Shown piece after piece: positions 8,929 through 17,876 of a stretch of 63,431 bases of DNA. The position numbers and the translations under genes were made by a program. Source of the DNA: CAZQHK01 sp964593455 (GTDB lineage Bacteria > Muiribacteriota > CAYSPT01); the NCBI GenBank assembly GCA_964593455.1, contig CAZQHK010000029.1, positions 1 to 63,431 of the forward strand. The letters run 5' to 3'. Under the pieces are notes generated by a model. It searched no databases and was not told the origin of the DNA. It saw nothing but the letters and a program-made list of their open reading frames with translations. Within the stretch, counting starts at the first letter, position 1. Every line of letters begins with the position of its first letter.

Positions 8929-9777
8929 TTAATAAATATCTTTCCCAACCCGTTCGAGTTGCATCTCGATCTCGGCGTCAGGAATCATTTTAAGTGGTTT
9001 AGGTCCTTTGACATCCGGCAATTCATTGTCCGGAACCTTTTCCCTCTCTTTGATGAGGGCATTCAGTTTTTGCTTGAGCATGGTCTTTTTTACATTTAGA
9101 TCGAAAGTTTGTGAAAAATCGATAAGCCACTGGGCCGTATTGTTCCACGACTTCTGGAACCGGTTGCTCAGGCGTTTTCCAAACTCTGTCTTAACCAGAT
9201 AGTTGGCGAGAGTGCCGCCAACCAGTGAACCGACCATTCCTCCGGCCATGACGCCGAGAAAAGGGTACGGGCAAAGAGCTTGGCCGAGCACGGTCCCGGC
9301 TACGCTGCCTAAGACGCGGCCGGCGAAATTTGTGGCGTCTATGTTCTTCATGGAACGGCCGACGATCTCCAGAAACGGTTTATCGCTGCCGTTTTCGATG
9401 GCGCCGCTCATCTCGAAACCGATGGCGCCGCCGAGACCGGCGAACGTTTCCGAGAACAATGAAGCCGCCGCCAGGCCGTAGGGAGGAGCCACTCCCATGA
9501 GGGAATACTTGATACCGGCTCCGATCCAGGTAGACCCCTGTTCAAAGGCCAGGTGAGTCAGTATGGATTTCTTCATAGCCTCGGATTTGATTTTCTGCCA
9601 ATCGATTGGCTGGCCGCTGTTGCGGGCTTCTTTGATGGTGTTCCAGATCGATTTAGCCACCCGGAGTTTGACATTGTAGTTGGTCATGGTGTCGATGACA
9701 TTGATCGTACCCGATTCGCTGCCGCTCTCCGCTCCGCGGCTCACGGGACAGGAGACAAGCACGAACAGAATAGCCAA
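8929..9777 (-). CDS. Secreted glycine-zipper protein of unknown function
   Basis: About 282 residues. The N-terminus is hydrophobic (LLAILFVLVSC, possibly a lipobox) and precedes SRGAESGSESG. The middle has two glycine-rich hydrophobic stretches (GLGGAIGFEMSGA and GVMAGGMVGSLVGG) that look like glycine-zipper membrane segments. The C-terminus is charged and ends LERVGKDIY. I do not recognise the family. The start is odd: TTG 9777 removes the basic n-region of the signal peptide (YKRSTIALLAIL), yet the open frame upstream, back to a stop at 9832-9834, contains no ATG, GTG or TTG. A rare start codon or a sequence error is possible. It is divergent from the kinase gene. Confidence 0.6.
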   Translation of the reverse strand: MAILFVLVSCPVSRGAESGSESGTINVIDTMTNYNVKLRVAKSIWNTIKEARNSGQPIDWQKIKSEAMKKSILTHLAFEQGSTWIGAGIKYSLMGVAPPYGLAAASLFSETFAGLGGAIGFEMSGAIENGSDKPFLEIVGRSMKNIDATNFAGRVLGSVAGTVLGQALCPYPFLGVMAGGMVGSLVGGTLANYLVKTEFGKRLSNRFQKSWNNTAQWLIDFSQTFDLNVKKTMLKQKLNALIKEREKVPDNELPDVKGPKPLKMIPDAEIEMQLERVGKDIY

Positions 9778-9933
9778 CAGGGCGATAGTGCTCCGCTTAT
9801 AGCCGGTGGTTACCCCAAAATTATGAATTATTTATTCAACTCCCAATGTCCGGATTTGGGTAGAATCAATCCAAAGATACTTCTTTACCATCATAACGCT
9901 TATTACTGGTCATTGACAAGACAATCGGTTACA

Positions 9934-9989
9934 AAACACAGCAACAATGCTGTTGCTTGTTTGTAAATAAGCGGTGTTGCTGGTATTTT
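9934..9989 (+). promoter_or_regulatory. Inverted repeat and candidate promoter upstream of the kinase gene
   Basis: A long inverted repeat runs 9934-9962: AAACA plus AGCAACA, an ATGC loop, then TGTTGCT plus TGTTT, with one unpaired base. Directly next to it is TTGTAA (9961-9966), then 17 bp, then TATTTT (9984-9989) preceded by TGG, a plausible sigma-70-type extended promoter. The repeat overlaps the -35 element, which is where a repressor or activator site would be expected. This is inferred from sequence only. Confidence 0.4.
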
Positions 9990-10027
9990 GTATAGGGCAA
10001 AAACAACAACGGAGATTATTTTTTACC

Positions 10028-13000
10028 ATGACGGACAAGGATAACAACGACATACCTGCTTTGAAAGAATTCTTGAGGCGTAAAGCGAAAGTTGCTGACA
10101 AGTCTTCACTCGACGGCGCTATCGGTGCCCTGTCCATGTTTCAGGATTCCGAGTACGGCAGCGACACGGTGATCGAACCTGACGAAAACACCGGAGACAC
10201 AAAAACCGGGGATGTATCACCCGTTTTGGAATTTCAGCCCGATTCCGGCGCCGGCCGGTACGAGATATCGGGTGAGGTCGCCCGCGGCGGTATGGGAATC
10301 ATCCTGAACGCTTTCGACAGCAACATCCGTCGGGACGTGGCCATGAAGGTCATCACCGGAGACTGGCAAGAGTCTCGTGAATTTATCGAACGGTTTGTCC
10401 GGGAAGCGCAGGTTCAGGGACAGCTCGAACATCCCAATATCTGCCCGGTACACGAACTCGGTGTCGATAAAGACGGCCTGATATATTTCACCATGAAGAT
10501 GGTTCATGGGGAATCTCTGGCCGAGAGAATCAAACGAGTGAAAGAGGAAGACAGCGCCGGCGATCCAAAACGGCTTACCGGAGTGTTGAACGTTTTCCTC
10601 AAGATCTGTGACGGTATCGCTTTTGCTCATTCCCGAGGAATTATTCACCGGGACTTGAAACCGGACAATATCATGGTGGGTGATTTTGGTGAAGTCTACG
10701 TTATGGACTGGGGGCTGGGTAAGATAGTCGGGTCCGTTGATGACCGGCGCAGCGGGCTGATGATAGCCGATCCCGGGATGGTCCAGGACACCATGAAAAC
10801 CATGACCGGTTCGGTCGTCGGGACCCCGGCCTACATGCCGCCGGAACAGGCTCTCGGACAGGTCGAGGAGATGGATGAACGGTCCGATCTCTATTCCTTG
10901 GGGGCGCTTCTTTACGAGCTTTTGTCCCTGGAACCGCCTTTTTCCGGAGAGACTTCCTGGGATATCCTGAGCCAGATTGGAAAAAGACCTCCGCTTCCTC
11001 CTTCCCGGCGTGATCCCGGTAAAAATATATCTACAGAGCTTGACTCGATTGTGATGAAAAGCCTGGCGAAGAACAAAGAAGACCGCTATCAAAGCGCCTT
11101 GGGGATGAAACACGATATCGAGCTTTTTCTTTCCGGACGGCCCATCGGCGCCATGGAATACAGTATCTGGCATCTGTTTGCCAAATGGATCTCCAGGAAC
11201 CGCGTGCTAGCTTTTTCTTTTCTGGTAGTCATGCTAATCCTGGTAGTTTCCTTTGCCGTCTCCTTCATACGTATTGCCGCTTCTGAACGGGAAGCCGTTC
11301 TTCAACGGGACCTGGCGGAAGAACAGCGGGNNNNNNNNNNNNNNNNNNNNNNNNNNNNNNNNNNNNNNNNNNNNNNNNNNNNNNNNNNNNNNNNNNNNNN
11401 NNNNNNNNNNNNNNNNNNNNNNNNNNNNNNGGCGGAAGAACAGCGGGTAATCGCCGAGACTGAGCGGACCCAGGCCGAAGAGCAGAGAAAAATAGCGGAA
11501 GAAAGACGTATCGAAGCTGAGAAAACCGAACTTGAGAGCCGGTTCAGCCTGGCCATGATTTATGAAGAGCGGGGAGATATCGGTGAGTCAATCAGGATTT
11601 ACCAGGATATCAAGTACACTCTTCGCCAGGAGAAACTGAACCTATTTCCCTATATCGACCTGATGCAATGGAGAGCAGCCTATAACCAGGGACGTCCGGT
11701 CCAGGCCGTGGCCACGCTCAAGAAGGTTGATGCCAAGGCCCGTTGTCTGGCTTACAGTGCTAACGGCAAAATACTGGCTATAGGGTACGACAATTCCTAT
11801 ATTCATCTGTGGGATCCCGTGCAAAAAAGATGGATCGGGATGATAAATGTTGGCACCACCCCGGTTCACAGCCTGGCCTTCAGCCCTGACCACACTATCC
11901 TGGCTTCAGGCGACGCCGGCGGAAATGTGAGGTTGTGGAACCTCGCCCAGCGGCGCGAACTGGCCGCTCTTAAAGACGCTACTCTGAAAAGCGGAACCGC
12001 TCACATCAAGGAGGCAGCCTCGCTGGCGTTCAGCCCGGACGGGAAACTGCTGGCTTCGTCCGGAGATGAGGTCATCAAGCTCTGGAATATGGAGAAACAG
12101 GATCTGGCTACCAGCCTCTGGGGGCATCTAAGAAACGTCAATTCCCTGACTTTTAGCCCTGATGGACGATATCTTGTTTCCGGTGGAGAAGACCGGATGG
12201 TTAAACTATGGGACGTTTCTCTGGGCAAAGAGATCAAACTTTTGTACGAGCATTGGGATCATGTGAAATCGCTGAAGTTCAGTCCGAACGGGCGTTTCCT
12301 CGCGTCCACGGGCAACGATACCACCATACGGATATGGAACCTGGAAGAGGATCGGGAAGTAGTTACCCTGCGGGGTCATCAAGCGGAGGTTTTTTCTCTG
12401 GCCTTCAGCCCCGATGGAAAAACGCTGGTTTCCGGCGGAGAAGATTCCACGGTGCGGTTCTGGGACGTTGATCGTCAGGTGGTGATCGCTTCATTCAAAA
12501 ACCACCAGGGAAGAATTTCGTCCGTTGACTTCAGCCCGGACGGAAAAACGGCGGCGTCTGCCAATAGTGACGGGACCGTGCGGATCTGGTCCCTGGCGCG
12601 GGAGAACCTGGTTAAAACCGTTTCACTTGATAACTACAAGGTCTACAGTCTGGCCTACTGTCCTGACGGCAGATCCCTGGCAATCGGAACCTTTTTCCCG
12701 GGTATTGCGCCGGTGTTTTCTTATGATATAGAGACGGCTGAGATCGCTGCGAAATTGACCAGTCATGGCGGCCGGGTAAAAAGTATTGATTTCAGCCCGG
12801 ATGGAAAACTTCTGGCCAGTTGCGGCGATGATGGGCTTTTAAGGATAATGAATCTTGAAAATGATGAGCTGGCAGCTACCATCAACGTGCGTGACGAGCA
12901 AAGCACCAGCCTTTTCGGGTCGCTGCTGGGAACGGCCATGGAGATTCTTGTTAAGCAAACAAATGATCTTGATTTAAGTATTTCCGATGTGGCCTTCAGC

Positions 13001-13591
13001 CCCGATGGGCGGCTGCTCGCTACCGCCGGCTCCTCGGGAAAAATCAAACTTTGGGACACGAAGACGTTCACCAGGATGTACACGTTCGTACGTTCCGAAA
13101 GTGTGATAACCGTAACATTCAGTCCTGATGGGGTCCTGCTGGCCACCGCTGGCCGGAACCAGAAACCCACGATCTGGAACGTCAAAACGAGAGAGCTGGT
13201 AACCGTTTTGGGCGAAAACAAGAACACCATCCACTCGCTTGATTTCAGTCCCGACGGCCGACTTTTAGCTTCCGGCCAGGAAAACGGAGGAATCGTCATC
13301 TGGAATGCCGCTACCTGGGAACAGGTACGGTCACTGGCCGGTCATCACGGCCGGATCGGCAACATCCAGTTCAGCCCCGACGGCAGTCTCCTTGCCTCGT
13401 GTTCGGTGGACACTTCAGTCAAGCTCTGGAATGTCGCCACCGGAGAACTTCTCCTGGCTCTGCAGGAGCATGAACACGATGTGGAAGACCTGGCTTTCAG
13501 CCCGGACGGGACCACCCTGGCTACTTGCAGCCGGGACCACACCGTCAAGCTCTGGAAGTTCGGCGACGCCTTGAAACCACTCGAGTTCTAA
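10028..13591 (+). CDS. Hanks-type Ser/Thr kinase with 14 WD40 repeats
   Basis: A membrane receptor-like kinase. The kinase domain (residues about 75-360) shows the glycine loop VARGGMGIIL, the VAIK-type lysine DVAMKVI, the catalytic loop HRDLKPDN, a DWGLGK metal loop in place of DFG, and GTPAYMPPEQ as the APE motif. One transmembrane helix follows (VLAFSFLVVMLILVV), then an AEEQR-rich coiled coil interrupted by the assembly gap, then about fourteen FSPDG-type WD40 units, enough for two seven-bladed propellers. The kinase would face the cytoplasm and the propellers the periplasm. ATG 10028 is chosen over the upstream TTG at 9974; GGAG lies about 14 nt before it. The partners and signal are unknown. 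Confidence 0.9.
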   Translation: MTDKDNNDIPALKEFLRRKAKVADKSSLDGAIGALSMFQDSEYGSDTVIEPDENTGDTKTGDVSPVLEFQPDSGAGRYEISGEVARGGMGIILNAFDSNIRRDVAMKVITGDWQESREFIERFVREAQVQGQLEHPNICPVHELGVDKDGLIYFTMKMVHGESLAERIKRVKEEDSAGDPKRLTGVLNVFLKICDGIAFAHSRGIIHRDLKPDNIMVGDFGEVYVMDWGLGKIVGSVDDRRSGLMIADPGMVQDTMKTMTGSVVGTPAYMPPEQALGQVEEMDERSDLYSLGALLYELLSLEPPFSGETSWDILSQIGKRPPLPPSRRDPGKNISTELDSIVMKSLAKNKEDRYQSALGMKHDIELFLSGRPIGAMEYSIWHLFAKWISRNRVLAFSFLVVMLILVVSFAVSFIRIAASEREAVLQRDLAEEQRXXXXXXXXXXXXXXXXXXXXXXXXXXXXXXXXXXAEEQRVIAETERTQAEEQRKIAEERRIEAEKTELESRFSLAMIYEERGDIGESIRIYQDIKYTLRQEKLNLFPYIDLMQWRAAYNQGRPVQAVATLKKVDAKARCLAYSANGKILAIGYDNSYIHLWDPVQKRWIGMINVGTTPVHSLAFSPDHTILASGDAGGNVRLWNLAQRRELAALKDATLKSGTAHIKEAASLAFSPDGKLLASSGDEVIKLWNMEKQDLATSLWGHLRNVNSLTFSPDGRYLVSGGEDRMVKLWDVSLGKEIKLLYEHWDHVKSLKFSPNGRFLASTGNDTTIRIWNLEEDREVVTLRGHQAEVFSLAFSPDGKTLVSGGEDSTVRFWDVDRQVVIASFKNHQGRISSVDFSPDGKTAASANSDGTVRIWSLARENLVKTVSLDNYKVYSLAYCPDGRSLAIGTFFPGIAPVFSYDIETAEIAAKLTSHGGRVKSIDFSPDGKLLASCGDDGLLRIMNLENDELAATINVRDEQSTSLFGSLLGTAMEILVKQTNDLDLSISDVAFSPDGRLLATAGSSGKIKLWDTKTFTRMYTFVRSESVITVTFSPDGVLLATAGRNQKPTIWNVKTRELVTVLGENKNTIHSLDFSPDGRLLASGQENGGIVIWNAATWEQVRSLAGHHGRIGNIQFSPDGSLLASCSVDTSVKLWNVATGELLLALQEHEHDVEDLAFSPDGTTLATCSRDHTVKLWKFGDALKPLEF
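11331..11430. other. Assembly gap (100 N) inside the kinase gene
   Basis: One hundred N, a conventional placeholder for a gap of unknown size. The 17 bp directly left (11314-11330) and directly right (11431-11447) are identical and encode AEEQR. The gap therefore sits in a tandem repeat coding for the coiled coil, and the real repeat number is unknown. Confidence 0.97.
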
Positions 13592-13603
13592 CCCGCATAT
13601 TGG

Positions 13604-14443
13604 TCAATACAATCTAAGATACGAACCCAACACTTTCAGTCCGAAGTACTGCTTGATGTCGGCCAGGGCTTTCTTGACCTTCGCGTGTTTCCGGTGGCCG
13701 TGGAAATCGATGTAGAAAACATAGTCTCCTAGTTTTCCTTTTGCGGGCCGGGAGACGATCTTGGACATGTTCACATCCCAGGCTGCCAAAGAAGCTGTCA
13801 GAGAGTGCAGTATTCCGGGCTTGTCATCAGCAGGCCTGGCAATGATACTCGTCCGGTAGCGTTCGTGCTCGTCGAAAGGAAGCTCGTAGCCGGCATAGTC
13901 ATTCGCTATGACGATGAACCGGGTGGTGTTGTGCTTGTTGTCATGAATTTCCGTGTCCAGGGTTGTCAGTTCATAGAGAGGGATAGCAATTCCAGGCACG
14001 ATAGCCGCCGCCTGGCTGTTGTCGGTTTTTACCTGTTGAGCCGATGCGGCATTGCTGCTGGTGTTGATGATTTCCGGACCGGCAAGGTTCAAGCGGATAT
14101 AGTTTTCACACTGGGCGTATGACTGTGGGTGCGTATATATCTTCCGGATATCTTTTAAATTCATCTCGCGGTTACCGACCAGGTGGTGTGATATGGAGAC
14201 CAATATCTCGTCAACAATAAAGCTTCTGAAACGCAGCAGGCAATCGTAGGTCTCTCCGAGTCCGCCTGCTACGGAGTTCTCAAACGGAACAATTGATAGG
14301 TCAACCTCTCCGTCGATCACTGATTCGAAACAGTCATAGATCGTCCTCTGGAATACAATTTCTGCGTTGGCGTCATATTTGAGAACGGCTTCCTGGCTGA
14401 AGGTACCCCGGGGTCCCAGGGTGGAAATCTTTTTTGGGTTCAT
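13604..14443 (-). CDS. pheA: Prephenate dehydratase (with ACT domain)
   Basis: Converts prephenate to phenylpyruvate in phenylalanine biosynthesis. It is 279 residues, the usual length of a monofunctional enzyme. The N-terminal catalytic domain begins STLGPRGTFSQEA and has VPFENSVAG and the TTRF motif (HNTTRFIVI) holding the essential threonine. From about residue 200 an ACT domain follows, with GILHSL (GALV-like) and VSRPAKGKLGDYVFYIDF (ESRP-like), which normally binds phenylalanine for feedback inhibition. AAAGG lies 7 nt before ATG 14443. It converges on the kinase gene with only 12 bp between the stops, and is separated from the Lol-like operon by about 230 bp in which I see no gene. Confidence 0.95.
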   Translation of the reverse strand: MNPKKISTLGPRGTFSQEAVLKYDANAEIVFQRTIYDCFESVIDGEVDLSIVPFENSVAGGLGETYDCLLRFRSFIVDEILVSISHHLVGNREMNLKDIRKIYTHPQSYAQCENYIRLNLAGPEIINTSSNAASAQQVKTDNSQAAAIVPGIAIPLYELTTLDTEIHDNKHNTTRFIVIANDYAGYELPFDEHERYRTSIIARPADDKPGILHSLTASLAAWDVNMSKIVSRPAKGKLGDYVFYIDFHGHRKHAKVKKALADIKQYFGLKVLGSYLRLY

Positions 14444-14674
14444 TGTTTACCTTTCAAGAAAATAGTACGTGTTTTCTTCCCCTCGCGACGAAGCCAACTG
14501 TATTTTCCGGGTTTACCATTGTAACGTCAACTTCCCTCAGCGGACAATAATGGTCTATTTGCATTATTATTTGCATTACCGCCTGAGCAAGTCGATGAGG
14601 TTTCGTTCGAAGAAGTGGACGTAGAGAGTGTAAAGGATTATGAGCAGGCTGCATTGAGAGCATTTAATCACAAT

Positions 14675-15439
14675 TTATTCGCCGCCCAGGAATTTGATAT
14701 AACTCTCATTGTAGTACTTGTCGGGGATGTTTTTCTGAGGACGAATATCGGTGAACCGGACGATGGTTTTCCGTTCTTTCATCGGTTCGATGAAATGCAT
14801 CTCCAGGTAAGATAGCACCCCGTCCTGGTATGAGATTTTATCGAATCTGCATTCTTTCATGAGAATACCGGAAAGGGCGTAATAGCTACGTTTTTCCGGC
14901 AGAAAAGTATCTTTGTCGACGGTAAGCACGATCGTGCCGTAGCCGCTTTTGCCTTCCCTAGTCGTCAAGGTGAGCATGTATTTATCGCTCACTTCCTCTA
15001 GTTTAGCGACATCGTAGTCGGAGGAAAGTTCCGTGGCCAAGATGTCTCCGTAGTTCAGGAGTGTTCCCATGAACACCGCCTGGTATGCTACCTTGGTCAG
15101 CCGGTGATTGGTGGTGTAGTAAGACCAGATGACATCGTCTTTTTTCAGGTACACCGAACCGGCTACCCGTTTGGGTCGTTTGACGATCAGGACATTTTTT
15201 TTCGCACCCTTCTTGTAGCCGATAAAACCGTTTATCTTGGGCTTCTTGCCTTTTCGGACAGTATCCATCCTGAGCACATAACTGCACAGGCCGGGGATGA
15301 GTTTTTCGTCGCTTAACCGAAGCATCTCTTGGCCGGTGAGCGGATTAGTATTTTGAACAGGTTTTGAATCTTGAGCTGAAGCAAGTGATCCGGTAAACAC
15401 CATAATTGTGAGGATAGCAGTGGTGATTTTACTGAACAT
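14675..15439 (-). CDS. LolA-like outer membrane lipoprotein-sorting protein
   Basis: A 254-residue periplasmic protein: signal peptide MFSKITTAILTIMVFTGSLASAQ, then a beta-rich domain with the pattern of the 'outer membrane lipoprotein-sorting protein' family (KRPKRVAGSVYLKKDDVIWSYY, then LPEKRSYYALSG and a final MKERKTIVRFTDIRPQKNIPDKYY). Members have a LolA-like half-barrel that carries lipids or lipoproteins. It follows, on the same strand, a LolD-type ATPase, two FtsX-type permeases and a tail-anchored protein. This context supports a role in moving lipid or lipoprotein cargo to the outer membrane. GGAGG lies 9 nt before the ATG. Confidence 0.85.
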   Translation of the reverse strand: MFSKITTAILTIMVFTGSLASAQDSKPVQNTNPLTGQEMLRLSDEKLIPGLCSYVLRMDTVRKGKKPKINGFIGYKKGAKKNVLIVKRPKRVAGSVYLKKDDVIWSYYTTNHRLTKVAYQAVFMGTLLNYGDILATELSSDYDVAKLEEVSDKYMLTLTTREGKSGYGTIVLTVDKDTFLPEKRSYYALSGILMKECRFDKISYQDGVLSYLEMHFIEPMKERKTIVRFTDIRPQKNIPDKYYNESYIKFLGGE

Positions 15440-15519
15440 AACACGTACCCTCCCGTAAACTCCGAATACTCCCGTTTACCATGTACGGTGTGTGGCGGTT
15501 AAAGTTTTCAGTTCCGATT

Positions 15520-16644
15520 TCAGAGAAGACTCATCACTATTGCTACGATAACGGCCACCAGTGACAGGGCAACTATTATTATCGCGATTTTAAATAACTT
15601 GCCTCCAGACGGAGGTGGCTGTTCTTCCGTTTTATTCTCTTTTTCCACGTGGACCAGAGCACTTTTGAGGATATCCGCTTCTCCGATTAAATCTTCAGAA
15701 AGGACTATTCTTACCACCAGGTGTCCTTTCTTTTTTCCTTTAGTGCTGACCGATAAGACTTTGCCGGGTAATCTTATTCCCTTGGTCCTGAAACAAAGAA
15801 TCTTGTCGTCGACCTCGAGCTCTTTTGCCGCCAGCCCATCGATAGGGTCCACTACCAGTTCAACTGTGCAGACATTTTCTTCAGCTGCTTTGGTTTTTTC
15901 TTTAACTTCCGCCTTGTCGTTTTTCTTCTTATCATTGGTATCTTCCTGCTTATCTTCTTTTTCTATGTCGGGTTCTTTTTGGGGTTTCTTTTTAGTGTCT
16001 TTTTTTACTTCCGTATCTGTTTCTTTTGTAGTAACCTTTTTTGTTTTTTTCTCTTTAATTACATCCTTTTTCACTGCTTCAGTGTCTTTTTTTACTTTTT
16101 TCTTCTTCGATTTCCCACTATCCGGTGTTTGATCCTCTTCAGGAACGGGTTCGTCCTTCTCTGGATTGATTTTCTTTTTACCTTTTACAAGTTTTTGCGG
16201 CACGGAAGAGCTTATTTCTACATTGATCTCAATTTCCAGATCCCCCTGGCGGAACAAGGATTTAAGGTCCTCCGTGATAAGTTCGTGTACCATTTTATTA
16301 CGGAGTGTAAAGTTACTGACTCCCCTGAAAATTCTAATCAAGCGGTCAATTCGTTCCGGTATAAATAATTCAAACCGCTGCCGGATCTGGTCGGATAAAT
16401 CGATCAGTATTTGATCGTTTATCTTATCACTCCTGTACTTGATGGTTTCAAGTAAAATGTCCCATGATATTACCAGGGCCGCCTCTTCGGCATAGGCCTC
16501 TGTAAAATAATCTATAACCGGTGTACAACTGACAATATTCCGGTGTCTAGTTTCGACGGCAACAATGAATAGTCCTAGCAAATTACGTTTGCGTTCCTCG
16601 AACTTGACCTTAATGATGGCACAGAAATTTTTCTCAGGTTCCAT
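15520..16644 (-). CDS. Tail-anchored protein with Lys/Glu-rich linker
   Basis: A 374-residue protein of unknown family. Residues about 1-165 form a mixed domain; residues about 170-270 are a low-complexity linker made almost only of K, E, D, T and P; residues about 275-335 look like a small beta domain (ELEVDDKILCFRTKGIRLPGKVLSV); and the last 22 residues are one hydrophobic helix (KIAIIIVALSLVAVIVAIVMSLL). The protein would sit in the cytoplasm, anchored by its C-terminus. The genes on both sides belong to a Lol-like export cluster, so it may be an adaptor or tether for that system, which is inference. AGGAG lies 9-10 nt before the ATG. Confidence 0.65.
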   Translation of the reverse strand: MEPEKNFCAIIKVKFEERKRNLLGLFIVAVETRHRNIVSCTPVIDYFTEAYAEEAALVISWDILLETIKYRSDKINDQILIDLSDQIRQRFELFIPERIDRLIRIFRGVSNFTLRNKMVHELITEDLKSLFRQGDLEIEINVEISSSVPQKLVKGKKKINPEKDEPVPEEDQTPDSGKSKKKKVKKDTEAVKKDVIKEKKTKKVTTKETDTEVKKDTKKKPQKEPDIEKEDKQEDTNDKKKNDKAEVKEKTKAAEENVCTVELVVDPIDGLAAKELEVDDKILCFRTKGIRLPGKVLSVSTKGKKKGHLVVRIVLSEDLIGEADILKSALVHVEKENKTEEQPPPSGGKLFKIAIIIVALSLVAVIVAIVMSLL

Positions 16645-16712
16645 GACAATGTTCTCCTGAACAGTTAATTTATTCCTTTATAGCAGGTAGCAAAGAAAAA
16701 AGCTAGGAAAAG

Positions 16713-17876
16713 CTAGTAACTAAAGGGCACGGTTCTAATGATTTTCCTTACTGGGACCCACATCCAGAGCAGGACCGATACCAGTGTGAACGCGGCGATG
16801 ATTACCAGATCAACCGGACCGACCATGGTTCCCAGGGGGCTGGAGAAGGTGTAGGAAAACTGTAGCCAGACATTGGCCGACTCCGCCAGGAAGGAGCTGA
16901 AAGCTCCAACTGAAAGCCCCGCGACCATACCCAGACTGGCAATGATCCAGTACTCCATGGCCAGAATCATGAAAACGTGCCGGTCCCTCATACCCAGACT
17001 TACATACGTCCATATCTCGCGTCGCCGCTTGAAGGAGTAGATCCACACCATGGCGGCGATGACTGCTCCTATCAAGGGAAAAATAACGATCAGCCACAAC
17101 GGTTTCATGGCGGCGAACACCAGGGAAAAGACGCTGAGTTGACGTTCCCGCTCGAAGATGGTCCAGGAATCGTTCACCTCGATACCGCTTTTCTCCAGGA
17201 TGCCGGCCACCTGCCGGTGGAGGTCATCGGTGTTTTTTTCCGTGCGCGAGCCTTTTTCCAGAAAAAGATACACCAGGTTTGCGTGCTCGTCTGAGTTGAG
17301 CAGAGCAGACATGCTTTCTTCGGAGACTAAAAACCCGTACCCGATAGCCTTGAAGGCAGTTGATTTCGATACTCCCACTACTCGGTACCGGATGGCGTTG
17401 AGAACTCCGTCCGGAGTGTAGGTAGAAGCATAGAGGGAGTCTCCGACTTTGAAAAGGCCTTTCTGAATAAAATCGGTAATCACCAGTTCATCGGGACCTT
17501 CGGGCAAGCGGCCTTCCACCGGCCGGATGTAGCGGTGAAGACGGTCCCGGTTCTCCCCGGTTAGTTCCAGCATAGTAGCCAGGGAGCTTTTTTCCGGACT
17601 GTCGAGCATCACCTTGATCTCCCGTTCGAACACCACCCGGACAACACCGGGGATTTTGAGTTTCGGATCCAGTTCCGCTTTCACAAAATGGTCTGTCAGG
17701 AAAGCGATGTCTCCGTAGCTGTCGCGGTTGATGTCCTTGACCAAACCGGCGATATTGTTGCCGTATCCGAAAGCCCAGAACAGCGCGAAGGAGGAGATGG
17801 CGAAAACCGTCAGCAGGACGAGAGTACTCACTCGGTGCAAAAGAACGTTCCTGAAAGCGATACCGAACTGTTTCAT
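16713..17876 (-). CDS. ABC transporter permease, FtsX/LolE type
   Basis: A 387-residue permease with the MacB/LolE plan: one N-terminal helix (VSTLVLLTVFAISSFALFWAF), a large periplasmic domain of about 220 residues, and three C-terminal helices (FtsX domain). It lacks an ATPase domain and needs the ATPase encoded upstream. Its ATG shares a TGATG junction with the stop of the preceding permease, so the two are translationally coupled and probably form a heterodimer. Substrates of the family include lipoproteins, drugs and peptides. The LolA-like gene downstream favours lipoprotein or lipid. Confidence 0.87.
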   Translation of the reverse strand: MKQFGIAFRNVLLHRVSTLVLLTVFAISSFALFWAFGYGNNIAGLVKDINRDSYGDIAFLTDHFVKAELDPKLKIPGVVRVVFEREIKVMLDSPEKSSLATMLELTGENRDRLHRYIRPVEGRLPEGPDELVITDFIQKGLFKVGDSLYASTYTPDGVLNAIRYRVVGVSKSTAFKAIGYGFLVSEESMSALLNSDEHANLVYLFLEKGSRTEKNTDDLHRQVAGILEKSGIEVNDSWTIFERERQLSVFSLVFAAMKPLWLIVIFPLIGAVIAAMVWIYSFKRRREIWTYVSLGMRDRHVFMILAMEYWIIASLGMVAGLSVGAFSSFLAESANVWLQFSYTFSSPLGTMVGPVDLVIIAAFTLVSVLLWMWVPVRKIIRTVPFSY

